DNA from: DAHVFK01 sp963755395
GTDB taxonomy: Bacteria; Pseudomonadota; Gammaproteobacteria; Burkholderiales; SG8-39
Length of the DNA stretch: 64,000 nucleotides
Assembly (NCBI GenBank): GCA_963755395.1
Contig: CAVWJJ010000003.1
Span: 372,001 to 436,000 of the forward strand
Direction: 5' to 3'
Part shown: in pieces, positions 1-9,261 of the stretch
Numbering within the stretch: position 1 is the first letter of the stretch
How the letters are laid out: every line of letters begins with the position of its first letter
Translations under genes and position numbers: made by a program
Notes under the pieces: model-generated
What the model saw: only the letters and a program-made list of their open reading frames with translations
Database searches by the model: none
What the model was told of the DNA's origin: nothing

Positions 1-585
1 CGAAGTCGCCGCAAAATCGAGCACCGGGCAGAGCAGGAGCTGCGCGGCGAAGCGCGGAACGGGCTTGCCCCGCGCCCACTGGCAGACTACCGCAGCAAGG
101 GTACCACCGGCCGAGTCCCCGCCGACGGCGAGTCGCGCCGCGTCAATCCCGAACGATTCCGCCTGCACGGCAATCCAGGCGCTGGCCGCGCAGGCATCCT
201 CGACCGCAGCGGGAAACCGCCACTCGGGCGCAAGTCGGTAGGCGACCGAAACGACTCTGCAGCCGGATGCCGCAGCCAGCGTACGGCACAGCGAATCGTG
301 GGTGTCCAGGCTGCCGGCCACCAACCCTCCGCCATGAAAGAACACCAGCCCGGGGAGCGGCCCGCCCTGCGCATCGTCGGGCGAATAGAGCCTCGCCGCG
401 AGCGCCCCGCTGGGACCGGGCAGCGACCGCTCCTCGACGCTGCAGGCGGTGACCGGTGCCGCGGAAATGCGCATCAGCTTGCGGAATCCCTCGCGCCGCG
501 CCTCGATGCTGGTGGTTGCGCCGGCGGCTGCCGCGCCGGCCGACATCATGTCGATGATTCGCTTTGCCTTGGGATCCAGTGGCAT
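1..585 (-). CDS. alpha/beta hydrolase, HSL/acetyl-esterase type (C-terminus outside window)
   Basis: This is the first 195 residues of a hydrolase; the gene runs off the window start without a stop. It carries the HGGG oxyanion-hole motif at about residues 84-87 and the nucleophile elbow GDSAG at about 156-160 (Ser158), in the order and spacing of the hormone-sensitive-lipase family. The Asp and His of the triad would lie in the missing part. The ATG at 585 (MPLDPKAKRI) gives the normal N-terminal cap. The family hydrolyses short-chain or acylated esters in the cytoplasm; the substrate is unknown. It diverges from the aminotransferase that starts at 711. Confidence 0.85.
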   Translation of the reverse strand, partial: MPLDPKAKRIIDMMSAGAAAAGATTSIEARREGFRKLMRISAAPVTACSVEERSLPGPSGALAARLYSPDDAQGGPLPGLVFFHGGGLVAGSLDTHDSLCRTLAAASGCRVVSVAYRLAPEWRFPAAVEDACAASAWIAVQAESFGIDAARLAVGGDSAGGTLAAVVCQWARGKPVPRFAAQLLLCPVLDFAATS

Positions 586-710
586 CTCTACGCTCGGCAA
601 GTTTTTCGAACTTTAACAACCTCGGTGACGCAGAACCGCGTCGGCGGCCGATCGCGGGAATGGGATAATGGGTCCGTCAATCTTCCCGGCACGCAACAGG
701 AGGATGGTGC

Positions 711-1565
711 ATGAGTATGCACTCCAGGACCTGGACTTTCTTCGAAGGCGAATGGCACGAAGGCAACGTGCCCATCATGGGACCGCGCACCCACGGCGCT
801 TGGCTGTGCTCGAGCGTGTTCGACGGCGCACGCGCATTCGAGGGCGTGACGCCGGATCTGGACCTGCACTGCGCGCGCGTGAACGCTTCGGCTAAGAGCT
901 TCATGTTGAAGACAGTGGTGACACAGGAAACCTGGCTTGAACTCGCGCGGGAGGGCATCGCGCGCTTCGGCCCTGGCGCCGAGCTCTATATCCGGCCGAT
1001 GTACTGGGCCGAAGCCGGCTTCGGCGGCGGCGTGAAATTCGACCCCGAGACGACGCGCTGGTGCCTGTGCATCTATGAGGCGCCGATGCCCAAGCCCACC
1101 GGCAGCGCGATTACGCTGTCGCCCTTTCGCCGCCCGACGCGCGAGTGCGCGCCGCTCGAAGCCAAGGCCGGCTGCCTGTACCCGAACAACGGCCGCGCCC
1201 TGCTCGAGGCGGAATCGCGCGGATTCGGAAACTGCCTGCTGCTCGATATGCTCGGCAACGTCGCCGAGCTCGCCAATGCCAACGTCTTCCTGGCGAAGAA
1301 CGGAATCGTGTACACCCCGGCGCCGAACGGAACCTTTCTCGACGGCGTCACCCGCCGGCGCGTGCTCGGGCTGCTGCGAGGCGCCGGCGTCACGGTGATC
1401 GAGGCAAGTCTGAGCTACTCCGATTTCCTCGCCGCCGACGAAATCTTCTCGTCGGGAAATTTCGCGAAAGTGGCGCCGATCGTCCGAATCGACGACCGCG
1501 AGCTGAAACCGGGCCCTTTCTACGCGCGTGCGCGCCAGCTCTACTGGGATTTCGCGCACGGCTAG
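711..1565 (+). CDS. class IV aminotransferase, branched-chain aminotransferase-like
   Basis: A 284-residue PLP enzyme of the branched-chain aminotransferase / D-amino-acid aminotransferase fold. The PLP lysine is probably Lys152 in EAKAGCLYPNN, and the motif GNVAELANANVF follows, as in IlvE-type proteins. Family members transfer the amino group between glutamate and branched-chain 2-oxo acids. This one is somewhat shorter than housekeeping IlvE and may act on another substrate. A perfect AGGAGG at 698-703 places the start at ATG 711. Its stop overlaps the end of the convergent VanZ-like gene by 4 bases. Confidence 0.85.
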   Translation: MSMHSRTWTFFEGEWHEGNVPIMGPRTHGAWLCSSVFDGARAFEGVTPDLDLHCARVNASAKSFMLKTVVTQETWLELAREGIARFGPGAELYIRPMYWAEAGFGGGVKFDPETTRWCLCIYEAPMPKPTGSAITLSPFRRPTRECAPLEAKAGCLYPNNGRALLEAESRGFGNCLLLDMLGNVAELANANVFLAKNGIVYTPAPNGTFLDGVTRRRVLGLLRGAGVTVIEASLSYSDFLAADEIFSSGNFAKVAPIVRIDDRELKPGPFYARARQLYWDFAHG

Positions 1566-1909
1566 CGCACTATCCGGCCGATCAGCGCGCCCGCAGCTGC
1601 GCCGATCGCGTCGATCAGCACATCGTGTCGCTCGAATTGGTGCGCATGGCCGATCATCTCGAGCGCTTCCTGGCCGAAGCCGAAAGCGATGACGGCAACG
1701 ACAATCGCCATTACCGGTGCTTCCGGCAACGCGCAGGTCCAGGCAAGCGCGAGCAGCGCATACGAACCGAAGTGCGCCGCCGCATGCAAATGCAGCCTGC
1801 CGGCAGCGAACTGCCCCACAGAGGGCTCCCAGGCCGCCCACAGCTGGATCAGCGTCATGGCCACCGCGCAGGCAAGGACGATGTGGCGCTGACGCGTCGT
1901 CATCATCAT
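1562..1909 (-). CDS. VanZ-like small membrane protein
   Basis: A 115-residue hydrophobic protein with about four predicted membrane segments and a conserved H-F-x-x-Y-x-x-L-A patch (AAAHFGSYALLALAW) after the first loop, followed by GFGQEALEM. This pattern fits the VanZ-like family of inner-membrane proteins, whose role is mostly undefined. The gene lies just upstream of the asnB-like gene on the same strand and overlaps the aminotransferase stop tail to tail. The N-terminal run of methionines leaves the exact start open. Confidence 0.6.
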   Translation of the reverse strand: MMMTTRQRHIVLACAVAMTLIQLWAAWEPSVGQFAAGRLHLHAAAHFGSYALLALAWTCALPEAPVMAIVVAVIAFGFGQEALEMIGHAHQFERHDVLIDAIGAAAGALIGRIVR

Positions 1910-1917
1910 TCAATCAT

Positions 1918-3912
1918 CTACGATTTCAGGCGGTCGATCACGGTACGATAGTCCGCAACCGCGGGGCGATCAGGTGAACGGCGAACGAGTTGCGCGTGAA
2001 GCAACTGCGTGGACAGCACGCCGCACAGGGCCATGTTGTCGGAGTTCGAGAACGCGCCGGCGCCGCCACCGCTGCACTTGCGCCACAGCCTCGCAACCGA
2101 TACGGCGTCGAAGATTCCCGCGTCGACAATTGCCCGCTGGCTGATGGTCTCGGCAATCCAGTCGGGCGCGTCGGGCGCGACGAAGCACGCCGCATCCGGT
2201 GCGCGATAGGGCTGCTTGCGCCGGCGCCGGACTTCCTCCGGCACCAACCCGTCGGCCGCGAGCTTGAGCACGTGCTTTTCGTCGAGCACGCGCAGCTTGT
2301 ACGCAGGCGGCAGCGCGTTCGCGAACTCCACCACGTTCGGGTCGAGAAACGGAAAACGCCCTTCCACCGAATGCGCCATGAGCATTCGGTCGCCCTGCGC
2401 AGCGAGCAGATAACCCGATAGCAGAGTTCGCGCTTCCAGGTACTGGTCCTGTGCCAGCGCGGACCAGCGCGTAAACTCCGCCGGCAGCATCGAGAGCAGG
2501 CGCGCCACCACGTCGCTGCGCTGCGCCGCGCGCAGGACTTCGGGGCAAAGAAATCTCTGCAGCGCCGCCGTCGATTGCCAGCGTCGACTGTGACCGAATC
2601 CCGGCGCCGCCCACAGCTCGCGCCCGTGGCCGAAGAATGCGCGCGCCATCGCCTGCTGGGCCACGGGAGAGCGCACCAGGTATGGATACAGCCGCTCGAG
2701 CAATCGTGGACGCAATTTGGACTCGGGCCTGCGGCCCCAGAAGCGCCGCACCTTCGCTTCGCGAAACACGTTGTAACCGGCAAAGATCTCGTCGGCGCCT
2801 TCACCGGTCAGCACCACCTTGATGCCCGCGTCGTGAACCAGTCCCGAGAGAAGGAACAGCGGCGCGGGCGCGGTTCGCAGCAGCGGGCGCTCGGCGTGAT
2901 ACACGACGTCGGGAAACACGGCGGCGATGTCCTGCGTGCGCACGACAATCTCGTGGTGGTCGCTGCCGATGCGCGCCGCGACCATGCGCTGGAAGGCCGT
3001 CTCGTCGTACTCCGCATCCTCGAAGCGCATCGAGAACGTCCGGAACCTGTCACCCTTTACCCGGTGTCCGAGCGCGGCTACCAGCGAGCTGTCCAGACCG
3101 CCGGAAAGGTAGCAGCCGACCGGCACGTCGGCACGAAGCACGCGCAGGTTCACTGCCGTCTCGAGCCCGTCTCGCACGCGCTCGGCCGCTTCGTCGAGCG
3201 AACCCTCGAATCCATCGCGATCAGCCACGGGATAGCGTGGCGTCCAGAAGGCACGCTGCGTGGCCCCGCGGGCCGAGACCGTGCGCACGTGCCCCGGCTC
3301 AAGCTCGGTGATCCCCTTGAACACGGACTGCGGCGCGACCGGCGTCCAGAAGGTGAACGTCTCGGCGAGGCCGGCCGCATCGATTGCGCGCGGAAGCGAA
3401 AGGTCACCCGCAAAGATCGCCTTTACTTCGCTCGCGAAAAGAAGCCGTCCGGCATGCTCGCACAAGAATAGCGGCTGCACGCCGAGCCGATCCCTCGCCA
3501 GGATGAGCGTCCCGTCGCGTGCGCTCCAGATGGCAATCGCGAACTGGCCGTTGAATCGCCCGAACGCCTCCTCGCCCCAGGCTTCCCAGGCGTGGACGAC
3601 GACCTCGGTGTCGCTCCGCGTCCGGAACCGGTGCCCGAGCGCAACCAGTTCCGCGCGCAGCTCGACATAATTGAAGATTTCGCCATTGAAGGCGATCCAG
3701 AGCTCGCCGTCTTCGTTCGACAGCGGCTGCTGCCCGGTGGCGAGGTCGACGACCGCGAGGCGCGCGTGGCCGAGCGCCGCGCGCGCGTCACGGTAGAGGC
3801 CACGTTCGTCCGGTCCCCGGTGCCGAAGCGCGCCGACCATCGCCTGCACATCATCGATCCCGGGCGGCGGCATCCCCTCGCGCAGCGCCACGATTCCAGC
3901 AATTCCGCACAT
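1918..3912 (-). CDS. asnB: asparagine synthase (glutamine-hydrolysing)-type amidotransferase
   Basis: A 664-residue class II amidotransferase. The start is ATG 3912 because Cys2 of MCGIAGIV must be N-terminal to act as the glutaminase nucleophile; the open frame continues 87 codons further upstream without meaning. The glutaminase domain covers about residues 1-210 (HRGPDERG, FNGEIFNY, DRLGVQPLF). The synthetase domain carries the PP-loop SGGLDSSL at about 270-277. Family enzymes transfer glutamine ammonia to an adenylated carboxylate. Proteins of this type beside exopolysaccharide and exosortase loci are thought to amidate sugar acids or cell-surface polymers, which is plausible here but inferred. 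Confidence 0.9.
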   Translation of the reverse strand: MCGIAGIVALREGMPPPGIDDVQAMVGALRHRGPDERGLYRDARAALGHARLAVVDLATGQQPLSNEDGELWIAFNGEIFNYVELRAELVALGHRFRTRSDTEVVVHAWEAWGEEAFGRFNGQFAIAIWSARDGTLILARDRLGVQPLFLCEHAGRLLFASEVKAIFAGDLSLPRAIDAAGLAETFTFWTPVAPQSVFKGITELEPGHVRTVSARGATQRAFWTPRYPVADRDGFEGSLDEAAERVRDGLETAVNLRVLRADVPVGCYLSGGLDSSLVAALGHRVKGDRFRTFSMRFEDAEYDETAFQRMVAARIGSDHHEIVVRTQDIAAVFPDVVYHAERPLLRTAPAPLFLLSGLVHDAGIKVVLTGEGADEIFAGYNVFREAKVRRFWGRRPESKLRPRLLERLYPYLVRSPVAQQAMARAFFGHGRELWAAPGFGHSRRWQSTAALQRFLCPEVLRAAQRSDVVARLLSMLPAEFTRWSALAQDQYLEARTLLSGYLLAAQGDRMLMAHSVEGRFPFLDPNVVEFANALPPAYKLRVLDEKHVLKLAADGLVPEEVRRRRKQPYRAPDAACFVAPDAPDWIAETISQRAIVDAGIFDAVSVARLWRKCSGGGAGAFSNSDNMALCGVLSTQLLHAQLVRRSPDRPAVADYRTVIDRLKS

Positions 3913-4037
3913 CGTCAGGCGCTCACGGGCATGCACATTCCTGGGAATTTTCGATTCTAGCTTCGCGCGCCGAACTGTCAGGCATCCTCGATTGAATTTT
4001 GACAGAAGCGCGCACAAAATGAGGCTATGCTGAGTGC

Positions 4038-4436
4038 GTGCGGACGCCAGCCTTACGACGAAATTTCGGAATATCGGGTCCACCGGTCGTGGCGGCCGCG
4101 CTGGTCGCAATAGCCGCCGCCGTCGCGCCGGTGCCCGTTCGACCCGCCGACATCGAACTTCATTCTGGCGCAATCGAACACCTGCGCCGAGAGGCGTACA
4201 ACACGCTCGTGCGCCGAACCTATCAGGTCCGCGAACCGGTGATTGCCCTTGCCCGGGTGGAGTCCACCGCAGCCGATGGAAGCCCCGTCACCACGGAGTG
4301 GAACAGAATTGCGGTACCTACGCTGGAACGGGCGTACACCGACGACAGCAGCCATCTCGACGCAACCGGACGGCTCCGTGCTGCGCGCGAGTTCGTCGGA
4401 GTGCTTGCGGCGATTCCTCACCCCAAAGCGGGTTGA
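4038..4436 (+). CDS. hypothetical exported protein
   Basis: A 132-residue ORF with a GTG start. It has a positively charged N-terminus, a hydrophobic alanine/valine stretch at about residues 16-33 and a probable cleavage near VRPAD, so a signal peptide is likely. The mature part is short, mixed alpha/beta in character, and not recognised. It is divergent from asnB and 47 bases ahead of the acetyltransferase gene on the same strand. GTG codons at 4034 and 4038 both exist, in different frames; the 4038 frame reads as a plausible exported protein. Its function is unknown. Confidence 0.5.
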   Translation: MRTPALRRNFGISGPPVVAAALVAIAAAVAPVPVRPADIELHSGAIEHLRREAYNTLVRRTYQVREPVIALARVESTAADGSPVTTEWNRIAVPTLERAYTDDSSHLDATGRLRAAREFVGVLAAIPHPKAG

Positions 4437-4483
4437 CGACGCAGGGCCTTGCTCATGCTATCTTTCCGCCACAACAGAAGCGT

Positions 4484-5098
4484 ATGTTCGAGATCCTGAA
4501 GCGCGACGCCGTGCGATACGAGAAGCTCGGCGGATGGTATGCGTGCCCCGGTTTCTGGATCGTGGCGGTCTACCGATTCGGTAACTGGGCGAAATCGCTT
4601 CCAAGCCCGTTGCTGCGCATTCCGTTCTGGGGCCTTTACCGGGTGGGCCGAATCCTGCAGCGGGCGCTGTTCAGCGTCGACATCTGGGCCGGACCGCGCG
4701 GCGCGCGCATCGGCGCCGGATTCTGCCTGATTCATCCGTCCAACGTAATGATCGGGTCGGCGGAGATCGGCGAGGACTGCCTGATCTTTCACGACGTGAC
4801 ATTCGGGAGCGGCCCGATTCCCGGCATGGCAACGGTCGGTAAAGGGGTCGACGTCTACGTCGGTGCCCGGGTGCTCGGCGGGGTGGTCATAGGTGACGGC
4901 TCCATGATCGGCGCGAATTGCGTCGTCTTGCGGGACATCCCGCCCCGGTCCGTGGTGGTGCCGGCCCAGAACCGGATCATTCCCCGCTCCCTGTCGGTAG
5001 TGGCGAACCGCGGAGTGCACCCCGCCGGAACCAGGCCAGGGAGTGCGGCAGGCGCCCCCGAGGAGGAAAGTTCGGTCGCGGCAGACCGCGCCAAGTGA
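4484..5098 (+). CDS. serine O-acetyltransferase-like left-handed beta-helix protein
   Basis: A 204-residue protein starting at ATG 4484 (MFEILKRDAVRYEK). An N-terminal helical part is followed by hexapeptide repeats of the left-handed beta-helix (IGAGFCLIHPSNVMIG, IGEDCLIFHDVTFG, VYVGARVLGGVVIGDG, IGANCVVLRDIPP), as in CysE and polysaccharide acetyltransferases. His residues in LIHPSN and FHDVTFG are candidate acetyl-transfer bases. Given the amidotransferase and acyl cassette around it, it may acetylate a sugar or lipid rather than serine. The last 30 residues are low-complexity and its 3' end lies against the convergent acyl-CoA synthetase. Confidence 0.75.
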   Translation: MFEILKRDAVRYEKLGGWYACPGFWIVAVYRFGNWAKSLPSPLLRIPFWGLYRVGRILQRALFSVDIWAGPRGARIGAGFCLIHPSNVMIGSAEIGEDCLIFHDVTFGSGPIPGMATVGKGVDVYVGARVLGGVVIGDGSMIGANCVVLRDIPPRSVVVPAQNRIIPRSLSVVANRGVHPAGTRPGSAAGAPEEESSVAADRAK

Positions 5099-5113
5099 CG
5101 CGCAAGGGTCGAG

Positions 5114-6910
5114 CTATAGTCGCGAGGACCCCGGTTCGGATTCGCTGGTAGAGCGCTCGAGTCAAGCCGGACGAACCTGGCAGCGCCCGCATCGTTGAAA
5201 TAGATCTCGTCGCGGGTTGCGTCAGGATCGTATCCGTCTTGCGCGAGATCGCGCTTGGCGTGCTTGAAGGTTCCGGTCGCCTCGAGCTGGCGCGTAAGGC
5301 GCAGGAACAGGGGATGCGCGTACCCAGGCAGTCGCGTTGCCAAGTGCGCCCTCAGCTTCGCCAGGTCCGGCTCCGAATCCGAGACCACGGCCGCCATGCC
5401 GGCGCGGCCGTCGGTGCCGGGAACGCCACCCCGTACACGATCGCCTCCTTAACGCCCGGAAACTCGCAGATCGCCTCGGCCACCTCGGCCGTCGAGACGT
5501 TCTCGCCCTTCCAGCGGAAGGTGTCGCCGATCCGGTCGACGAAGTAGAAGCAGCCCTCCTCGTCCCGGCGCATCAGGTCGCCGGTGCGAAACCACGCGTC
5601 GCCCGCCTCGAACACGTCGCGCAGGACCTTGCGCTCGCTGGCCTCGACGCTGGTGTAGCCCTCGAACGCGCTCCCGGCCGCGACGGATCGGCGGCGATGC
5701 GGCCGATCGCCTCGCCAGGCTCGTTGGCCCCGCAGCGGATGCAGAGACCGTTCTCGTCGCGGATCGGCTCGCCCTTTTCGAAGTCGAAGCGCACCAGCGC
5801 GATCGGAAAGCGGTGCGCCAGGAACGGCGGGATGCGGCCGATGGCGCCCGGGCCTGCCCTCGACGTTGAACAGGGACACGTTGCCCTCCGTGGCGGCGTA
5901 GAACTCGAGGATGCTGCGGGATGCGGAAGCGCGCCTGGAACGCCTCCCACACGTCCGGCCGCAGCCCGTTGCCGCAGCACAGCCGGATGCGGTGGGCGGC
6001 TTCGCTCCGCAACGGGCGCGGTGTGCAGCAGGTAGCGGCACAGCTCGCCGATGTACTGGAACAGCGTGCAGTCCCAGCGCGCGATGTCGTCCCAGAACCG
6101 GCTTGCCGAGAACCCCTCGCGCACGACCACCGAGCCGCCGCCGACCAGCACCGCGCCGGTCGCCACCACGCCGCCGACGCTGTGATACATCGGCAGGCAG
6201 TTGTACATCCGGTCGCTCCGGCCGAGCCTGCATCATGCCCGGCGAACCAGTGCGCCCATTGCATCAGCCGGGAGTGGCTGACGTTCGCCGCCTTGGGCAG
6301 CCCCGTGGTGCCCGAGGTGTAGATGATACAGCGCGCGGTCCTCGAGCGTCGGCAGCGGACACTCGGCCTCGTCCACGCTTGTACCCGACAGGCGCTCGAG
6401 CTCCGGGTCGATCCTGCGCGAAGCGCTCGTGGTCCGCGCCGTGCACCCACACCGTCGCGGCGTGCAGCGGCGCCGTCCAGCCGCCCCGCGAGCTCGCAGC
6501 CACGATGATGTGCTTCGGAGCCGCGAGTGCGATGCAATGCGCGAGCGATGGGCCCACGAGCTGGGTGTTCAGCAGCGCGACGACTCCGCCGACCGGGTCA
6601 CGCCAAGCCAGATCGCGAGATACTCGGGGCGGTTCGGCATCAGCAGGCAGACCACATCGCCCTTGGCGAGGCCCTGCGCCAGCGCCCAGCGCGCGTAGCG
6701 GCGAGCGCGCTCGGCGAGCGCGCGGTAGCTGAGCTGATCCCGTTCGGAAAGCAGCGCCGGTGCCTCGCCGTGAATCGCCGCCAGTTCGTCGATCACGACG
6801 GGCAGCGTGCGCCGCGGATGGCTCGCGATCGGCGCCGTCAGCTCGAGCGCGCGCAGCCAGGCCTTGCTGGCCGATGGCGTGCCCGGCGCTGCGTGCCCGG
6901 CCCCCTTCAC
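5114..6910 (-). CDS. FATP/FadD6-type acyl-CoA synthetase, frame-broken
   Basis: Reading three frames together gives a nearly complete AMP-forming very-long-chain acyl-CoA synthetase of about 600 residues. It has LSYRALAERARRYA and LLMPNRPEYLAIWLG near the N-terminus, the P-loop YTSGTTGLPKAA at about residue 190, FYAATEGNVS, and the C-terminal hinge FYFVDRIGDTFRWKGENVS. GTG at 6910 overlaps the stop of the fabG-like gene as GTGA. At least six single-base indels break it between about 5.1 and 6.6 kb. The stop is uncertain: 5114 is the nearest in any frame, while other frames run to about 4977. The family activates fatty acids to acyl-CoA, so it probably feeds the neighbouring ACP module. Confidence 0.7.
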
Positions 6911-7642
6911 GCGGTATTGCCGGCGTCGACCGTGAGCACGGTCCCGGTGATGCTCCTGGCCCCGTCGCCGAGCAGAAACTCGACCGCCTGCGCGACGTCC
7001 TCGACCTCGGGCAGGTGGCGCAGCGCGCTGCGGCGCGCGATCTGCTCGAGCTGCTCGTCCCTTGAGTCCCTGCGTCATCTCGGTACGCACGAACCCGGGC
7101 GCAACCGCATTCACGTTTACCCCCATGCGCCCGACTTCGCGCGCCAGCGAGCGCGTGAAGCCGATCAGCGACGCCTTGGTCGCGCCGTAGGCGGCCAGGC
7201 CGCTGTAGCCGGTGAAGCCCATGATCGAGGCGATATTCACGATCCGGCCCCCGCCCGAAGCGAGCATCGCGCGAACCACGTACTTGGTGAGGATCATGGG
7301 CGCGAGCGTGTTCACCCGCAGCTGTTGCGCGATCTGCGCATCGGGCATGAGCGCAAGCGTGCCGTCGAAGGCGATACCGGCGTTGTTTACCAGTCCGTAC
7401 AGCGCGCCGAACTCCTTCTTCAGGCCCCGGACCAACCCGGAAATACCTTCGATATCGGACAGATCGAAGGCGACGAAGCGAATCGATCCCGCCTTCCGAC
7501 GCTCGGCTTCCTCGATCGCCGCGGAAAGCTGGTCGCTCGGCTTGCGCGCAACCGCGATGCTGCAGTACCCGGCGCCCGCCAGCCGCTGCGCAATGCCGAG
7601 GCCGAGCCCGCGACTGCCCCCGGTCACGAGGACGTTAAGCAT
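6907..7642 (-). CDS. FabG-like 3-oxoacyl-ACP reductase (SDR), one-base frameshift
   Basis: A short-chain dehydrogenase of 244 residues if one extra base is removed. It has the NAD(P) motif TGGSRGLGLG at residues 8-17, NNAGIAF, the catalytic Ser-Tyr-Lys set (SIMGFTGYSGLAAYGATKAS) and the C-terminal SITGTVLTVDAGNTA. The break lies in the C run at 7059-7061: removing one base turns GLKGRAAR into GLKDEQLEQIARRSAL, exactly the family sequence. The start ATG 7642 overlaps the AMP ligase by 8 bases. It would reduce beta-ketoacyl groups on the adjacent ACP or on a CoA. Confidence 0.8.
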
Positions 7643-9029
7643 TGCGCCGCGCGATCTTGCCGGCCGCGGTCATGGCAAGCGTCGGAACGAACTGGACCGT
7701 CGCCGGCACCTTGTGCCGCGGAAGCGTCGTGCGGCAGAGCTGGAGGATCTCCTGTTTGAGCTCTGCCGCGTCCGCTTCGCCCGCGCCAGGCTGCCCCTCG
7801 AGTACCACCTCGGCGACCACGATCGCGCCGGTAATGGGATTCTTCCGCGCGCGCACCAGCGACATCCGCACCCGGGGATGGGAATTGATCACCGCCTCCA
7901 CTTCCTCGGGGTGGATTTTCTGACCGCCGACGTTGATCACGCCGTCCTTGCGACCGGCGAAAAAATAGCGCTCGCCGCGCAGCTCGACCAGGTCGCGGGT
8001 GTCGACGAAACCGTCCGGTTCCACCAGGGTCTCGGGGCCGAGATAGCGCGCGGCGATACGCGGCGAGCGGATCCGCAGCGTCCCTTCCTCCACCTTGAGG
8101 TCCACCTCGCCGCCCTGGCGCCCGATCAAGCTCGCAGGAAAGCCCGCCAGTCCGTCTGCGATTTCGAACGCCACGCCCGCCTCGGTCGAAGCAAAAGCGT
8201 GCACCACCGGCACTCCCGGAAAGGTCGCGCGCAGTCGGTCGAGGATCGCCTGGTCCGCGGTCTCGCCGGACAGCCGCACGTAGCGCGGCGCGAGGCCATG
8301 GAAGGACCCGCCGGTCAGCGCGAGCCACCAGTGGGTCGGCGTGCCGAGCAGGTGAGTGACCCCGCGCGCCGCCGCGCGCGCCAGGAACTCCCCCGTGGGC
8401 TCTCCGGCCTGCGACAGGACGAGCGAGCCGCCGCCGAGCAGCGCGCGAAGCAGAATCTGCAAGCCGCCGTAGCGGCGAATGTCGTAGAAAGTGCTCCAGA
8501 CCGGCGGGTCCGCCGGCACGGCGGGGGGCTTGATCGGCCCGGTCAGCGTCGCAAGCGTGTGCTGGACAAGCTTCGGCGCGCCCGTGGTGCCCGAAGTCAG
8601 CAGGATCCACTCGGTCCGAAACGCGCCGCTACGCTCGGGCGCAGCGCCCGACAGCTCCGTTCCGCAAGTTGCAAACGCCTGAACCGGCGGCACTCCCTCC
8701 TCAGGGGCGGCCCGATCGGAAACCACCGCGTCGACCTCGGCGGCCGCCGCCACCGCGGGAACGTGCGCGGCCTGAAGGTCGGGAGGACAGAGCACCATCC
8801 GCCGCGCCACGCCATCCAGCTCGACCATCGCCAGGGCAGCACCGAGCTGGTCCTTCATCGCCAGCAGAACCGAGCGGCCGCGAAACGCTTCGAGCCGGCC
8901 GCCAAGCGCGGATTTCCGTGCAAGATCGCCCAGTGCGACGCTCGAAGCCGCTCCCCACAAATACCGGCCGGGCAGCGCCCCGGCCGCATTCAATCGGCGC
9001 CAGAGCGTCCCGGTGTCACTTTGCTGCAT
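7635..9029 (-). CDS. AMP-dependent acyl ligase (ANL family)
   Basis: An intact 464-residue adenylate-forming enzyme. It has the phosphate-binding loop LLTSGTTGAPKLVQ at about residue 145, the A5-like FASTEAGVAFEIADG, YFFAGRKDGVINVGGQKIHPEE as the hinge to the C-terminal lid, and a lid lysine in MTAAGKIARRNA at the extreme C-terminus. It is shorter than FadD proteins and closer to ligases that load a free-standing carrier protein. The start overlaps the ACP gene by 14 bases and its end overlaps fabG, so the four genes are translationally coupled. It probably adenylates an unknown acid and loads it on the ACP. Confidence 0.85.
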   Translation of the reverse strand: MQQSDTGTLWRRLNAAGALPGRYLWGAASSVALGDLARKSALGGRLEAFRGRSVLLAMKDQLGAALAMVELDGVARRMVLCPPDLQAAHVPAVAAAAEVDAVVSDRAAPEEGVPPVQAFATCGTELSGAAPERSGAFRTEWILLTSGTTGAPKLVQHTLATLTGPIKPPAVPADPPVWSTFYDIRRYGGLQILLRALLGGGSLVLSQAGEPTGEFLARAAARGVTHLLGTPTHWWLALTGGSFHGLAPRYVRLSGETADQAILDRLRATFPGVPVVHAFASTEAGVAFEIADGLAGFPASLIGRQGGEVDLKVEEGTLRIRSPRIAARYLGPETLVEPDGFVDTRDLVELRGERYFFAGRKDGVINVGGQKIHPEEVEAVINSHPRVRMSLVRARKNPITGAIVVAEVVLEGQPGAGEADAAELKQEILQLCRTTLPRHKVPATVQFVPTLAMTAAGKIARRNA

Positions 9030-9261
9030 CTTCGTAGAACTTGATGAAGGCGCCGACCGTCACCGGAATTGCCGACTCGTCCGCGGTGCTGAATGGATCG
9101 ACGCCGAGCGCATCCTCGAGGCGGGACACAACGATCGCGAAACACAGCGAATCCAGACCCGTTTCGAGGAGCGGGAGGTCGTCTTCCAAGGGCGCAAGCT
9201 TCTTGTCCTGCTCCTTGGCCACGTGTTTGAACTCTGCCAAAACTGTAGTCCTAACGGACAT
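9016..9261 (-). CDS. acyl carrier protein
   Basis: An 81-residue acidic helical protein with the 4'-phosphopantetheine site at Ser38 in ETGLDSLCFA, the normal D-S-L context. The start at ATG 9261 (MSVRTTVLAEF) is preceded by a GGGAGA ribosome-binding site 9-14 bases upstream. A longer frame starting at 9306 adds 15 residues that do not resemble an ACP. It is the first gene of a four-gene operon with an AMP ligase, a FabG-like reductase and an acyl-CoA synthetase. It differs from housekeeping AcpP, which points to a dedicated pathway, possibly modification of a surface polymer (inference). Confidence 0.85.
   Translation of the reverse strand: MSVRTTVLAEFKHVAKEQDKKLAPLEDDLPLLETGLDSLCFAIVVSRLEDALGVDPFSTADESAIPVTVGAFIKFYEDAAK

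Noticed and set aside
588..1913. 441-residue minus-strand frame opposite the aminotransferase
   Set aside because: Covers the intact aminotransferase and the VanZ-like gene in wrong frames; low-complexity Arg/Ala-rich translation.
3913..4173. 87-codon N-terminal extension of asnB
   Set aside because: Cys2 must be the second residue of the mature amidotransferase, so ATG 3912 is the real start.
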